A DNA stretch of 64,000 bases. Source: Albula goreensis. Lineage: Eukaryota > Chordata > Actinopteri > Albuliformes > Albulidae. The DNA is taken from contig CM040746.1 of NCBI GenBank assembly GCA_022829145.1, positions 5,511,184 to 5,575,183 on the forward strand, written 5' to 3'. Positions 13,250 through 26,049 of this stretch are shown here, piece after piece (the first letter of the stretch is position 1; the number at the start of each line of letters is the position of its first letter). Position numbers and translations under genes: made by a program. The notes under the pieces were generated by a model, which was not told the DNA's origin, did no database searches, and was given only the letters and a program-made list of their open reading frames with translations.

Positions 13250-13375
13250 TGTGTGGGGGTTAGCTGTTCTTCTGTGGGGGGTTAGCTGTTCTTCTGTGGG
13301 GGGTTAGCTGCTCTGCTCTGGGGGGTTAGCTGTTCTTCTGTAGGGGGTTAGCTGTTTCGCTGTGAGGGGCTGTAG
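13250..13375. repeat. Short minisatellite, GGGGGTTAGCTGTTCTTCTG unit
   Basis: About five tandem units of roughly 24-26 bp sharing GGGGGTTAGCTGTTC, with changes in the second half of each unit. Confidence 0.85.
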
Positions 13376-13479
13376 GAGACGGTACGTGTGTATGCCAATA
13401 ATGTGCTGGTGCGTACAGTGCCATTTTTGGGAGTGTGTTCCTGATTGCTTTGCATGTGCATGCACAAATAAGTGTGTGT

Positions 13480-13580
13480 GTTCGTGAGCGTGTGTGTGTA
13501 TGTGTGTAAGGATGTGTGTGTGTGAAGGATTCTATACTTGTATGCGTGTATCAGTATCAGTGTGTGTGTGTGTGTGTGTG
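13480..13580. repeat. TG-rich microsatellite
   Basis: Interrupted TG tract, with a pure block of about 11 units near 13559-13580. Confidence 0.85.
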
Positions 13581-13827
13581 TTTTTCCCTGCCTGCTGCTG
13601 TCCTTTATGATTGTCCATCAGGGGCCTCATGCTGTATCATCTAATTAGGTGTGCTTTGAAAGGTCCAGCACCTCGTATGAGGCCCGCTGTGTGCTTGTTT
13701 GTACCTGTTGTGTTGGCCCACTCGTCCTCTCAGTGTGACACTTTGTAACCCCTTATCTCTCACCCAAAGATCAAAGCCTAGCAGAGATCCCTATCAGAGA
13801 GTATCCCCCCATCCTGCTCTGTCTCAA

Positions 13828-13910
13828 CACAAACACACACACACACACACACACATAAACACACCCTTATACAAATGCACACACACACACACACACACAC
13901 TCACACACAC
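13828..13910. repeat. Two CA microsatellite blocks
   Basis: (CA)n at 13828-13855 and 13876-13910, separated by a TAAACACACCCTTATAC-like spacer. Confidence 0.9.
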
Positions 13911-14932
13911 AGCAAGGTGCAGACCTGAGCTCTGCATTCTTTGCCCAAGGACCCTTTGGCCTCTTCACTCTCTTATCAGCTGTATGGGTTTTGATTCCAC
14001 TTGCCTTGGAGAAGCAGACCACTGCCTGTGGCAATAAGCTGTAGACTCAGCTCTGTATGTCCCGTTCCCCCCCCCAGCCATCCACGAGTCACAGGCTTCC
14101 TGTTCTGTCCCTTCATTCCCTGCAGTGGCTCAAAAACACACAAAATGTATGAAAAACTGGGGAGAAAAAACAAATGCAAATCACAAAGAAAAAAATTCAA
14201 ATCCATAGATCTCGCTAAAGGCTTGGGCTAAGATGTCAGTCATTAGCATTCTGACCTGCTCTTTCATGCAATGAAAATGAATGTGAGAGTAAATAAAACA
14301 CATAGCCAGTGTATTTGTTGAAGTTGCACTCATTCTTTCTGTTGTTTTTCATTCTAGGCCTTCCTACTTCCTGCCGTGTTGAGTCAGTGTGAATGATTTT
14401 TCTGCCACAGCAAACATTAAGTGCTTGCTGCCTGTGCTTCTGGAGTCTGCGGAAATCGGACCAGTGTCTGAAAATTAGCATCAGCAGCAAGCACATCTGT
14501 TATCTTCCACGCCATTGGGCAATAGTTCATTGGGTTAGAGACACTATATAAAAAAATGTAGTGCTCCACTGTGTTCCGTTGTATTTTCCACACAGCCTCT
14601 TTATTCCCCATGGAAGTGTTTCCCCGCTGTGTGAATGTCTGGTTTGATTTGCTGTTACACGTCTCTGTGAGTTCTGCCTCGCGCCCTGAGAAATATGTCA
14701 ATACTCATTTCCTGACCCAGTTGATGGCTGAAATCTATTTCCTCTCATGACTCCGCTGGGTCACACATTGGGAGGAAGCTGGCAGTTGCACGTAAAGGTC
14801 AAGGATGAGCTCTGGTTTGGGCTCTCAATGTCTCATACCTGTCCATGAGATGCAGCTCTCCACGGTGATTCCTACCTACTTTTCCTTATGAGGTGGAGGA
14901 GGTGGGCTGTCTGTGCACTCTTTCTCATACAC

Positions 14933-16416
14933 ACTCACACGCACCCAAATGCAGGCAAACACACACTCAAACGCACCCAAATGCAGGCAAACACACACGC
15001 ATGCACGCACCCAAATGCAGGCAAACACACACTCAAATGCACCCAAATGCAGGCAAACACATACTGATATGCACCCAAATGCAGGCAAACACACACGCAT
15101 GCACGCACCCAAATGCAGGCAAACACATACTGATATGCACCCAAATGCAGGCAAACACACACTCAAACGCACCCAAATGCAGGCAAACACACACGCATGC
15201 ACGCACCCAAATGCAGGCAAACACACACTCAAACGCACCCAAATGCAGGCAAACACACACGCATGCACGCACCCAAATGCAGGCAAACACATACTGATAT
15301 GCACCCAAATGCAGGCAAACACACACGCATGCACGCACCCAAATGCAGGCAAACACATACTGATATGCACCCAAATGCAGGCAAACACACACTCAAACGC
15401 ACCCAAATGCAGGCAAACACACACTCAAACGCACCCAAATGCAGGCAAACACACACGCATGCACGCACCCAAATGCAGGCAAACACATACTGATATGCAC
15501 CCAAATGCAGGCAAACACACACGCATGCACGCACCCAAATGCAGGCAAACACATACTGATATGCACCCAAATGCAGGCAAACACACACTCAAACGCACCC
15601 AAATGCAGGCAAACACACACGCATGCACGCACCCAAATGCAGGCAAACACATACTGATATGCACCCAAATGCAGGCAAACACACACTCAAACGCACCCAA
15701 ATGCAGGCAAACACACACTCAAACGCACCCAAATGCAGGCAAACACACACTGATATGCACCCAAATGCAGGCAAACACACACGCATGCACGCACCCAAAT
15801 GCAGGCAAACACATACTGATATGCACCCAAATGCAGGCAAACACACACTCAAACGCACCCAAATGCAGGCAAACACACACTCAAACGCACCCAAATGCAG
15901 GCAAACACACACGCATGCACGCACCCAAATGCAGGCAAACACATACTGATATGCACCCAAATGCAGGCAAACACACACGCATGCACGCACCGGAATGCAG
16001 GCAAACACACACGCATGCACGCACCCAAATGCAGGCAAACACACACGCATGCACGCACCCAAATGCAGGCAAACACACACGCATGCACGCACCACAATGC
16101 AGGCAAACACACACGCATGCACGCACCCAAATGCAGGCAAACACACACTGATATGCACCCAAATGCAGGCAAACACACACGCATGCACGCACCCAAATGC
16201 AGGCAAACACACACGCATGCACGCACCCAAATGCAGGCAAACACACACGCATGCACGCACCCAAATGCAGGCAAACACACACGCATGCACGCACCCAAAT
16301 GCAGGCAAACACACACGCATGCACGCACCCAAATGCAGGCAAACACACACGCATGCACGCACCCAAATGCAGGCAAACACACACGCATGCACGCACCCAA
16401 ATGCAGGCAAACACAC
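14933..16416. repeat. Mosaic minisatellite, 32/34-bp units, about 45 copies
   Basis: Every unit shares the core ACCCAAATGCAGGCAAACAC; only the linker between cores varies. Three linker types are seen: CGCATGCACGC (34-bp unit), CTCAAACG (32-bp unit) and TACTGATATG (32-bp unit). The left two thirds mix the three types with local ordering (for example the first and third alternate). The right third, from about 15.97 kb, is almost only the 34-bp type. Two units carry core variants (CCGGAATG, CCACAATG). Because the units are stop-free in all frames, ORFs up to 412 codons appear on both strands; these are artefacts. Confidence 0.97.
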
Positions 16417-16856
16417 ATTTTGTGCACATATTTTTATGCATTTATTCTGTTTTTTAATAATCTTTAGACGAAAGGACAAAGTCAGCCCTGTAATGACTTA
16501 TCCAGGGCAAATCATATGGCAGTTTTAATGCAAGATGTCACATTTGAATGCCCTGATTTGGCCTCATGTCGGTACATTAAAAATTAAATACACATTTTAT
16601 ATCTTCAGCACCATGAAAAACACTAACAGGGTGAAAACATTGACAGGATAACACACTGCAAGATCTCCATACATGTATCAGACTCAATACTAGACATGCA
16701 GTCTTGATTTTTATGCCAGAAAGTGTATTCAAAACTGTGTTCAACAACATGGATGATGTTCTTATGTAGACAAATGTTATGCATTTCAGTATATTCTCAC
16801 CAATTCAGAGTTACAGCAAAAATGCCTGATGCTTGTCCACAGGAGGACATATAGGA
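16417..16856. other. Spacer between two minisatellites
   Basis: About 440 bp of AT-rich unique sequence between the 32/34-bp array and the 40-bp array. No gene or motif is seen. Confidence 0.6.
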
Positions 16857-17568
16857 GGGTTTGGTGTGCAACACACTCACAGACAGGCACAGGAGAGGGT
16901 TTGGTGTGCAACGCACTCACAGACAGGCACAGGAGAGGGTTTGGTGTGTAACACACTCACAGACAGGCACAGGAGAGGGTTTGGTGTGTAACACACTCAC
17001 AGACAAGCACAGGAGAGGGTTTGGTGTGCAACGCACTCACAGACAGGCACAGGAGAGGGTTTGGTGTGTAACACACTCACAGACAGACACAGGAGAGGGT
17101 TTGGTGTGCAAGACAGGCACAGGAGAGGGTTTGGTGTGCACAGACAGACACAGGAGAGGGTTTGGTGTGCAACGCACTCACAGACAGGCACAGGAGAGGG
17201 TTTGGTGTGTAACACACTCACAGACAGACACAGGAGAGGGTTTGGTGTGTAACACACTCACAGACAGGCACAGGAGAGGGTTTGGTGTGCAACACACTCA
17301 CAGACAGACACAGGAGAGGGTTTGGTGTGCAACACACTCACAGACAGACACAGGAGAGGGTTTGGTGTGTAACACAGTCACAGACAGACACAGGAGAGGG
17401 TTTGGTGTGTGACACACTCACAGACGGGCACAGGAGAGGGTTTGGTGTGTGACACACTCACAGACAGACACAGGAGAGGGTTTGGTGTGTAACACACTCA
17501 CAGACAGACACAGGAGAGGGTTTGGTGTGTAACACACTCACAGACAGACACAGGAGAGTGTCTGCAGC
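16857..17568. repeat. Minisatellite, 40-bp unit, about 17 copies
   Basis: The unit is GGTTTGGTGTGCAACACACT followed by CACAGACAGGCACAGGAGAG, with common C/T and A/G variants. Two shortened units lie at about 17110-17155. The last unit runs into unique sequence near 17560. The 183-codon frame across it is an artefact. Confidence 0.97.
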
Positions 17569-18049
17569 AGACAGCACAGCAGAGGGTCTGGTGTCCAAAG
17601 TCATGACCTTGCCCTGACCTGGAAGGAGGAAGTGGTCGTACGGCACGAGACAAAGCAGAAGAGGAGACGGTCTGAGGGCCAGAGGTTGGCGGGGGGGGGG
17701 AATAACAATGGGGTCGCACATTCAGGCTGTGGGCCACACAAAGGCCACTGCCCCCCACCCCCTCCTCCCCCTCTCGGCCCACACATTGTCATAGCACAGG
17801 CATTTCACACCGGCCCGTGAACAAGCTTCCAATCAAACTACTGTTTAACCTGACCTCTGGGCCCCGCAGATGGCGGGACAGGCCTTGTGTGGGTCTTGAT
17901 GGATACCTAGGAGAAAACAGACCGTCATCCCCCAAACCCAGCCACTCCCAACCCCCCTCACCACCAGCTCTCCCCATCCCCACCCACAGCATGCTCTCAA
18001 AGGCTGAAGGCCTTCACAGGTGAAACTTACAGGCTTCTGCAAACCCTCC

Positions 18050-18173
18050 GGACTCTTCCTGACATGTTTCAGCTGTACATCCTGTAATTTACAAAATGGC
18101 CCTTGGTTAGCCTAATCAACTGTAAGTCGCTTTGCTAAAAGCGTCAGCTAAATGACTGTAAGGTAATGTAATC
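18050..18173 (+). mobile_element. SINE 3' part with L2-like tail
   Basis: Contains TGTAAGTCGCTTTG and AAAAGCGTCAGCTAAATGAC followed by a TAATGTAAT tail, the widespread 3' end of a fish SINE/LINE family. The 5' tRNA-like part is missing or unrecognisable. Confidence 0.75.
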
Positions 18174-21065
18174 ACAAAAGTGATAACATGACTGCTTTGG
18201 CTGTAAAAATGTTCAGACTTCCTCCTTAAACAGTTCCCCTTGTGCTATTTCTGTTTATTACAGATGTGATGAAGCTGCCCTGTTCATTACTGAGTGAATG
18301 AGATACTGCTACCTCTCCAGCCGGTTGTGTCCTTCATCACCACCCTCTGCTTCAGCTTTTCAGTATTTCTCCATGTAAAATCAGGCAGTTTTTCTGGGCA
18401 GGTCTTTAAGGAAACTAAATAAAGGCTCCTTACTGTAATCTGTACCAATGAGAGAAATCAGTAATCAGCCCTGAACTGTGGCAGAGAGGGAAGGGGTCAT
18501 TCTAGTTCACCAGATGCAGGAAGTAATGGGAAATTCAGTGTGTGAACAGAGAAATCCAGATAATGTTCTGTAATGATTTCTCAGCTAATGACCGAATTTA
18601 TGTCACTTCATTTAATTAAGTGGCTGATTTAAACGGAACCGAACCCAGCTGTGCTGGCAACACACAGGCTGTGACTCATATTACGGTTATAAAATCCCCT
18701 TGTCATTTTCAACTCCTGAGTTGCTAGCAGTGATCATTTCAAAGCCATAGAAGTTTAAAAATCTCTATTTTCCAATGTTGTATGTGGAAGGTCTGGTCTG
18801 AATGTGGTGTCCCATTATCCTTTGTGTCTATTGAATCTGGGGAGGATATGACATCACAAAAGGTAAATCTAATATGACATCACAAAAGGCAGGTCCAGGC
18901 TAGATGTATGTGGGGTAGCTGAGGAGGGTAAGTAGGACAGCAGGAGGCTTGCTCGCTCTGCAGGGTAGCGGAGGCTCTCCCCGAACCTTCGTCTGGACCA
19001 CCTGCCCTCTGGCCTGCCCTAGAGGGGACAGTCAGCCAATAACTCCTCCCAATCCCTGCCCTGCCCTGTTCCACAGCCAATCACAGTCCTCTTACCTGTC
19101 CTGCTCTGTGTCACAGGTAAAAGTATGGGGGTGGAGGGAGGGGGCATGAATATCAAACAGGCACTTGCCTTTGATGTAGGGAAAAAACACCAAACATTGT
19201 TTTGGCCTGACGTGTGGGGACCTATTCTTCCCCTATAGTCATTGGCAGGGCTCTCTGTGTGGATGTTGCCGCTGTCCAAAGGGCTGGGCTAACAGTCCTG
19301 CCTCTCAGTGGCCGTGGCAGTGCTCTGGGCCAATCAGTCGATGATCAGAAGAAGGGGCCATCTGGCCTCCTCTTCCAGAAGATTCCGTATTGATTTATTG
19401 GCTGTACACATTTAAAATCAAAGGGCACCAGCTGGCAGCAGCCATGGAGCTTTTTAAAGAGGAAGATTCCCTTTTCTCTCCCCTCTCCCAGACAATGAGC
19501 CCTCCACCCCCTCGCCATCAAAGCCTGTTCAGGCCATCCTGAATGGCCCAGTCTGAGATGCCACCAATTCAAGTTAAAGGCTGCGTCCGAGGCAGCAGGG
19601 CGGCTCAGCGGCGCTAAGGTGGGGCTTTGTTGTCTGGTGTTTCATGGCCAGTCTGTGTGACACACAGTCAGGGACCTGTGAACCAAGAATTTTCTCCCAT
19701 TTGACAATTTCTGGAAAAATCTAACTGCCGTCCATCATTATGACTGACAATATTCCTACAAGCAGGTTAAATTCAAATGCAAGGTAAAACGGAATGCGAT
19801 AACCTTCCACTTTAATACATCTTTAAGATCATTATTTCAGTTAAAGTTTTGTCTCACTGCGGTGCTGTCATTGTAATGGACTCACCTTCCTTTTCTGACC
19901 ATAACGACCGTAGTTAAGCAATGACAGAGACTACTGTTAGCGGTGCTCACAGAAGCTAATTAGCCTGTGCTGGCGGTACACCCGGGCTGTAAATATGCCA
20001 CCTGGACTTTGGCACTAGCAGGTGCCAACAAAACTAGCACAGTTACTGATAGCTGCTTTCGTGGCAGAAATGGTGGAGGTTAAAAACGGCGTATTCAGGC
20101 TGCAGAGCTCAAAGCTGCGGGGAATAGCCCACGTCGAACAGCTCTCAGATAACACAGGAAGACAGGAATCCTAAAAGAGGATTTACAATGACAGGACAAA
20201 TTCAATAATCTGCAGTTATTTCTGTACAGACCCCGAATCAGCCACTAATGCACTCAATGCAGCAAAATCGACATGAGACACTGTTATGACCACCTTCTGC
20301 TATGAATAAGCCAGCCATGACTGATATTCACATTAAAGAAACTATTGAACATTTTCAAACAGTCTACTCATGATTTGTTTCAGTTCTCACAAAAAATGTA
20401 TATATTAAGAAACTTGTTTATGTAAAAACATGAAAATTATTGGAACATATGGGATACATGTTCAAGAGACGTAATATTTTGATGTCACATCCATTTTGGA
20501 AAGCAATCATATAGTGAGACACATAATTGGCAATAACCTTTTATAACCGCAGTCTTTTGTGTTCATTCAGAGTCAGCCATATTCTGGGTAAATTGTCTGT
20601 CAAACACAGAAATTTGACTTGAAGTTGGTGTGTTTGTGTGGCTCAGAACTGCAGTAGATGTAAGTGCCTGTGTGTTACTGTTACTGAGCTGTAGTGCTCT
20701 GCTCATCTCCCTCCCTCCCATGTTCCCCTCCAAAATGCACCCCTTCCCCCTTCCCCCCTAGTGATGATGTAGCAAAACTCTAATGAGGTGAGAATTTTAT
20801 TGCTGCTGTCTCCTTGGCTGCCCCCAGCTGGGGGAAAGAGTGACTCACTGTGACTACTGTGGCACAGAGCGCCCTCTATTGGTCCATCCTGTGTAACACA
20901 TGGTCATTGTGGCTGCCCACTGCTGTGGAGGACTTCATCATGGTAACAAGCCATGCTAGCTCACTCTGATCTCCCTGACACCACATCTTTCATTTGACCG
21001 TCTATGAACCTACCAAATAAAGGCTTTTATTATATATGACATAAAATTGTCACTATAATAATAAC

Positions 21066-21165
21066 AACACTGGGGCAGTGTTGCATGGTGTTTAGGGAGC
21101 TGGGATTGGAACTCATCTTCCAGATAGCACATGGCTGTTTTACCCTTGAGCTAAGCACCGCTCCT
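21066..21165 (+). mobile_element. SINE 5'/middle fragment
   Basis: GGGCAGTGTTGCATGGTGTT followed by GGAGCTGGGATTGGAACTC and then TTTTACCCTTGAGCTAAGCAC resembles the tRNA-like head and body of the same fish SINE as at 18050-18173. It is diverged and truncated. Confidence 0.55.
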
Positions 21166-21595
21166 AACATGGCATCAGTAACAGCTGTGTGAGAATGTGA
21201 GCTGTGTAATCGCTGTGGATAACCGTGCCTGATTATGTCTGAGTGATGCGCTGAGCTGGGTACAGAGATAGGAACTCATGGGGTTATTCAACCACTGGAA
21301 CAGGTTGGGCTGGTGAATCAATGACCTCACACAAGATTTAAACAGCTGATGTGACCTGGTGATACGGACGCCCCCACTCCTGGGCTGCACTGTTTGGGGG
21401 AACTGTTTGGAGGCCGCGGAGGCAGCCGTTTCCCCAGACAGTCAGACTGGGGGACTCGCGGCTCCTCTGGGCGATCCACTTCAAAGCGTGAGATCAAGGG
21501 CCTCTCATGCGCATGGCCAATCAACTGCCTGCAACCAGCGCAAGACAATGCCCCGAGCAGCCTCCTACAGCTGCTACTGTACCCAGCCCTCAGCC

Positions 21596-21700
21596 TCACA
21601 CACACACACACACACACACACCAGCCCTGAGTCTCACACACACACACACACATACAACCCAGCCCTGAGTCACGCACACACACACACACACAATCATACA
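21596..21700. repeat. CA microsatellite clusters within a short duplicated segment
   Basis: Three CA blocks separated by copies of CCAGCCCTGAGTC, so the locus is a short tandem duplication of (CA)n plus CCAGCCCTGAGT. Confidence 0.85.
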
Positions 21701-24700
21701 CACCAATGGACAAATACTACACGTAAAAGTGACAGAAGAGAACAGTGAAGTTTATTAGAAAAGGGCAGGCCCTCTCACACAGAAATGGAAGATGTCAGAG
21801 GACATGGAACTCGCGTACAGATTACAGTCACGCTTGTCCCTGTCAGGGCCCACTTCACAGGATTGTACCCGGAGCTCCTGGAATCACCCTGGTGACGCAG
21901 CACACGCGCACACTTCTCACCTCCCATCTCCCGCCAACGCCATCCCATTATCTTGTATTAGGAGCCACATTGGTGTGAGGGACTGAGATCAAAGCAGTCC
22001 CCTTCCTGCCACTATCAAAGGAAGTGCTGGGTCTTTTACGGCTCCTGGGACCAGAGAAATTTCTCATTCCCACTCTGACATCTGCATTCAGAGACAATCC
22101 ACACCGCCGCAAGCCCTGTGACACAGATCACCCCCTTCCAACGAGTGAGAGCTCTCATTTTCTGTCACTCCCCATATACAGCAATGAATGCAACCTATAA
22201 CCCATGTCCATGGGTATACTGCATTATTTAAATGAAAGCAGACAGAAATGCTCTGTATGTTTAGAGATAATTTACCCACAATACTTTGTGTGTATGTGTG
22301 AGTTGGGGGAGAGGTGAGAGGGTTTGGGTGGGGGAGAAAACTTTGCTTCTACTGTAAATCATCACATGACAATGAGCATAGACAAAGTTAAAGACCAGTG
22401 TGTCATGATGCCACTATAATACTCATGTTTTGCATATATTATTGACTAATCACATTTCTTATTAGTCTCCAAATAAGGCAAACAAAAAAGAGAAGCATGT
22501 CATTAATTTCAATTTCTTGCAGCTCAGTTACAGTAATATTTCACTTCACTGCCTTTGAATCTTGTCTTAAAATAAGGCAAAAAGTGGGAAGTGATTGGTA
22601 GTTCCATAGTACTGTATGGCAGCGTGGTTACAGTGCTGCCCCATGCCCCCATCCCCCCCTCCCCGCCCTCCCCCAGCTGCAGGGTCGGAGGGAGCAGCCT
22701 CTTTTGAACAGACCGTCATTTCCTCCCAAGACTCTGTGTTATTCCAGTAGCCCTTTGTGAATGGGCCAAGTGGTCTGGCCACAGACAGGAGGTAGGGCCT
22801 TACGGAGAGCTGGCCAGGGTCGTCAGCTCAGCGGGGGTTGGGGGGGTGTGGGGCGTCCCTGACAGGCAGACACAAGCAGAAAACAAACACTGTCCCTGAC
22901 AGGAAAAGGCCAACGACAGCCTGCTGAGAGTGGGGGGGGGGGGAGAAGGTGGAGAAAGGGAGAAAGACCATTAATTTGCACGGATCAAACATTGTTTCAT
23001 AATTGTACTGGATAAAGGCTTTGATAACACTTGAAATCAGAGAAACGGGGGAACTAGAGGGAGACAGACAGCAGAGGGATCATTTCACTGCGCCATTGTT
23101 ACCGTATCTAGCGGAAGCCACTGAACGAGACCAGAGCGGCACTGGTTTCCCCACAATAAAAGCCAGACCTTGGGACCCCCCAGCACCATGTATGCGTCTG
23201 CACAAGGCACCTCTCTGGGAGAGACTGTTAGCTTCATAATGCCCATCGGTGTATCAGGGGAGGCGTCTGGAAATGCAGCAACTGACCTCGCCTTATGAGG
23301 CATGATGGGAGTTGAGCCAGGCATGCCAAGGCACCTCGAGCGTTGTGAGCTGGGCGTACGCTGGCTTTATCAGTCGGCCGCTGCGGTCGGGAAAGAAGCA
23401 GGAGAATCAGAGGTGTCACATGCAAACGGCTCTCCTCCAGAAGCCAGCCAGATGCAAATTGTGAATCATTCAGCTCCGTCTGAGTTGGAAAAAAAATTGG
23501 GTAAAAATCGGGAAAAAAGGTGTTAAAAAGTTCCGTTTGCAGTTTTGTAAAAATAACACTCCAAATAACATACCCCGATCCTAGCACAGCCCCTTTACAC
23601 TAACCACAGGAAAAAACAGAACACATTTCTGTTTCCACCTGATCGAAATGTTTGAGCCACATTCCAAATAGCAATCCATAAAAACAAGCTGCACACGTCC
23701 TTATCCTGTTATCCTTCAAAAACCAGCAATGTAAAACTATGTAAAAGCTCCCGTCTGCCTGTGTACAGATGGCCTCTGCTTTAATATCTCTCACATTGAC
23801 CAGTCAAAGTTCCCAGACAAACTCAGAAATAAAATACAGATATGTCAAGGTCTATGGCTGCTTTCACTCCACAGGCCTTAGCGTTTGATTCCCAATTACG
23901 CCTCCTGCAGTTCTGTTCTACACCTCCCCAAATTCACAAGACCAGAACTACAATGTCGACAACTGACAATGTACATCAACAATGTGCTTTACGACAGAAT
24001 GCCTTTACAGAAACACTAAGCATGCTGTTTCTTGAAAATCTGCATTCTTGTGATGTTTCCCGATGGTTGCAAAACAGACTACAATTTTTTTGCAATGATG
24101 AAATTTTGAGAAATTGCATCTAAATAGCTTGATTTTAACACAACAAATCCATGTCTTTCTGAAAGCAGAATATTTTAGATCTACTGTCAGATGTAGACAA
24201 ACCATTTACTATGCTTTCATAATGTGAATTGTACAGTTCATATTCAGTCTATGTGAAGTTCAAGGGTTTTGAGAGCATTGCATTTAAACATCCATAGACC
24301 AACTGTTTAACACGGTTTCTGCATGAGCATAAAATACATTGTACAGTGACTGTTTAATATGTTGATCTGTTTTCTGGGAAGAACAAATTCTTGTGCAACA
24401 AGCCGGTTTGTTGCCATTTGGAAATTCACTACAAAGATTTGCTGTTACAAGGCTGCCACCTGGTGTTTGACACTTGACATGGCAGCTCATGACAGCTTGT
24501 GGGACAGAAACCTCATGAATCCTGTAGGGGGTGGCACTACAATCAGCTGCCAATCAGCTGCGCATACACTGCAGCTGCTGCCCTCTGCACTGCATACTGT
24601 GAGATATGACATGGATGGCTTAGAACCAGAGGGGCAGAAGTGACATTTGACAAACTTTACAGAACAGCCACTATGCCTGGCTCTTAAACAGGTTAATTCA

Positions 24701-26049
24701 TTTCTATAATAATTTAAAAACAACACGTCATCTATTTCTTATTAATGCAGTGCTTTTACAGGCATGTATGGTGTAAATGTAACATTTCAATTAACTATTA
24801 ACTAACTCATTTGTAAACAACTAGCTGTACGCCTATTTAACATTGAGGCCACAAACTTACCGGTGACTGAAACTACGTAAGCAATGAATGTGAATCAAAG
24901 CAATATATTTCACGAACATGAATCATGTAGTGGATCGCAGTTACTACATGGACCTCCTTCACACTCCAAACTGCACATGGGGTGGATAATGCTTCCACTT
25001 GTATCCCACAGTAAGCAAGTCTTTCTCGTTTTCTGAGCTTATCCCCAGGGGCACTTCTGAACGTCATCTTTGGCTCTATTCCCATGGGCACTTTGGCTCC
25101 TGGTGATGAAACAGCCCATCAGAAAGTATAACTGACAATCATGTGGGACTGAGTATTACACGTTATTTCAAACATTGTGAATTTAATATATTAATATGTT
25201 TGATATATATGACTATATCACATATATTATATCCCAATTTACCCTTTAGTCAAATTTAAACAAAATGCCAAATCTTTTAGCTCATATGGGAACTTTATCA
25301 TGTGTGGAGGCGTAGCTAATGTTTTCAAAAATTGATTATGGTCTGCATTGATAAATGAATCACAAACCATGTGATGACAAAAAGACTTAAGCCCACATAA
25401 GATTAAACTTGTTGCTTTCATATGCATAATACATAGAAGCAAAATGATAGATTGTTCCATTGTGTTTATTCAAAAGAAAAACTCTGCATTTAGTTGCTTC
25501 AAAACTAGGGGTGGCTCAACCTAATGTGCTCCTCCCCACTTAAATTATGCATTTATGCCCTTCTCATTCGAAGCATGTCAGCATATTCAGTGTTCGGGCT
25601 TCGAAAGAATTTTAATAAGTTATTCAAAATCGGTTGATGGTTCACATGTTGCCATTTGGCAATAGATCAAAGAGCTTTCATTTGTATTGAGCTGTTTGTA
25701 TGCATGTTCATATCGACTGATTTTCACCCAAAATTTCACTTTCACCTCTCTGATTCCAAGCCCTCCTTATGCTCCGTTTAACTTTGTGCCTGATTCAGGA
25801 TCTGTGGAGTCGTTTCTCCCAATACCAAATATGATAAGCGATTGCAGAGCTCCACCTGCTGGCCGCATTTCTAAATGCATCATTAAGACAGCAAGCACAC
25901 ACTGGGCCTGGAACTCCTGTCCGAGAGGGCAGCATTGTCTGTAGGGTGTTGCGGTTTCCTCTCACTCTGTTGCTAATTTAGGCCTTGTTTAGATCCAAAT
26001 TTAGCTGCCACTCACTGATTTGTGGTCATTGGAGAAAAACATTAGTTAC

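Larger units (their letters stand above)
17569..26040. other. Intergenic stretch without recognisable gene
   Basis: Holds SINE pieces (18050-18173, 21066-21165), CA tracts (21596-21700), poly-G runs (about 17690-17700, 22930-22942) and otherwise unique sequence. No coding exon with convincing splice sites or familiar domain is seen. Confidence 0.55.

Noticed and set aside
14913..16151. 412-codon plus-strand ORF and similar long ORFs on the minus strand
   Set aside because: They consist only of minisatellite units that lack stops in every frame; no splice or codon evidence supports a gene.
16861..17412. 183-codon ORF of a 40-residue protein repeat
   Set aside because: Pure read-through of the 40-bp minisatellite, broken by unit deletions.
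14933..17568. CRISPR-like array (regular repeats with variable linkers)
   Set aside because: Eukaryotic context; linkers are only three recurring types and very short, so this is a minisatellite, not repeat-spacer structure.
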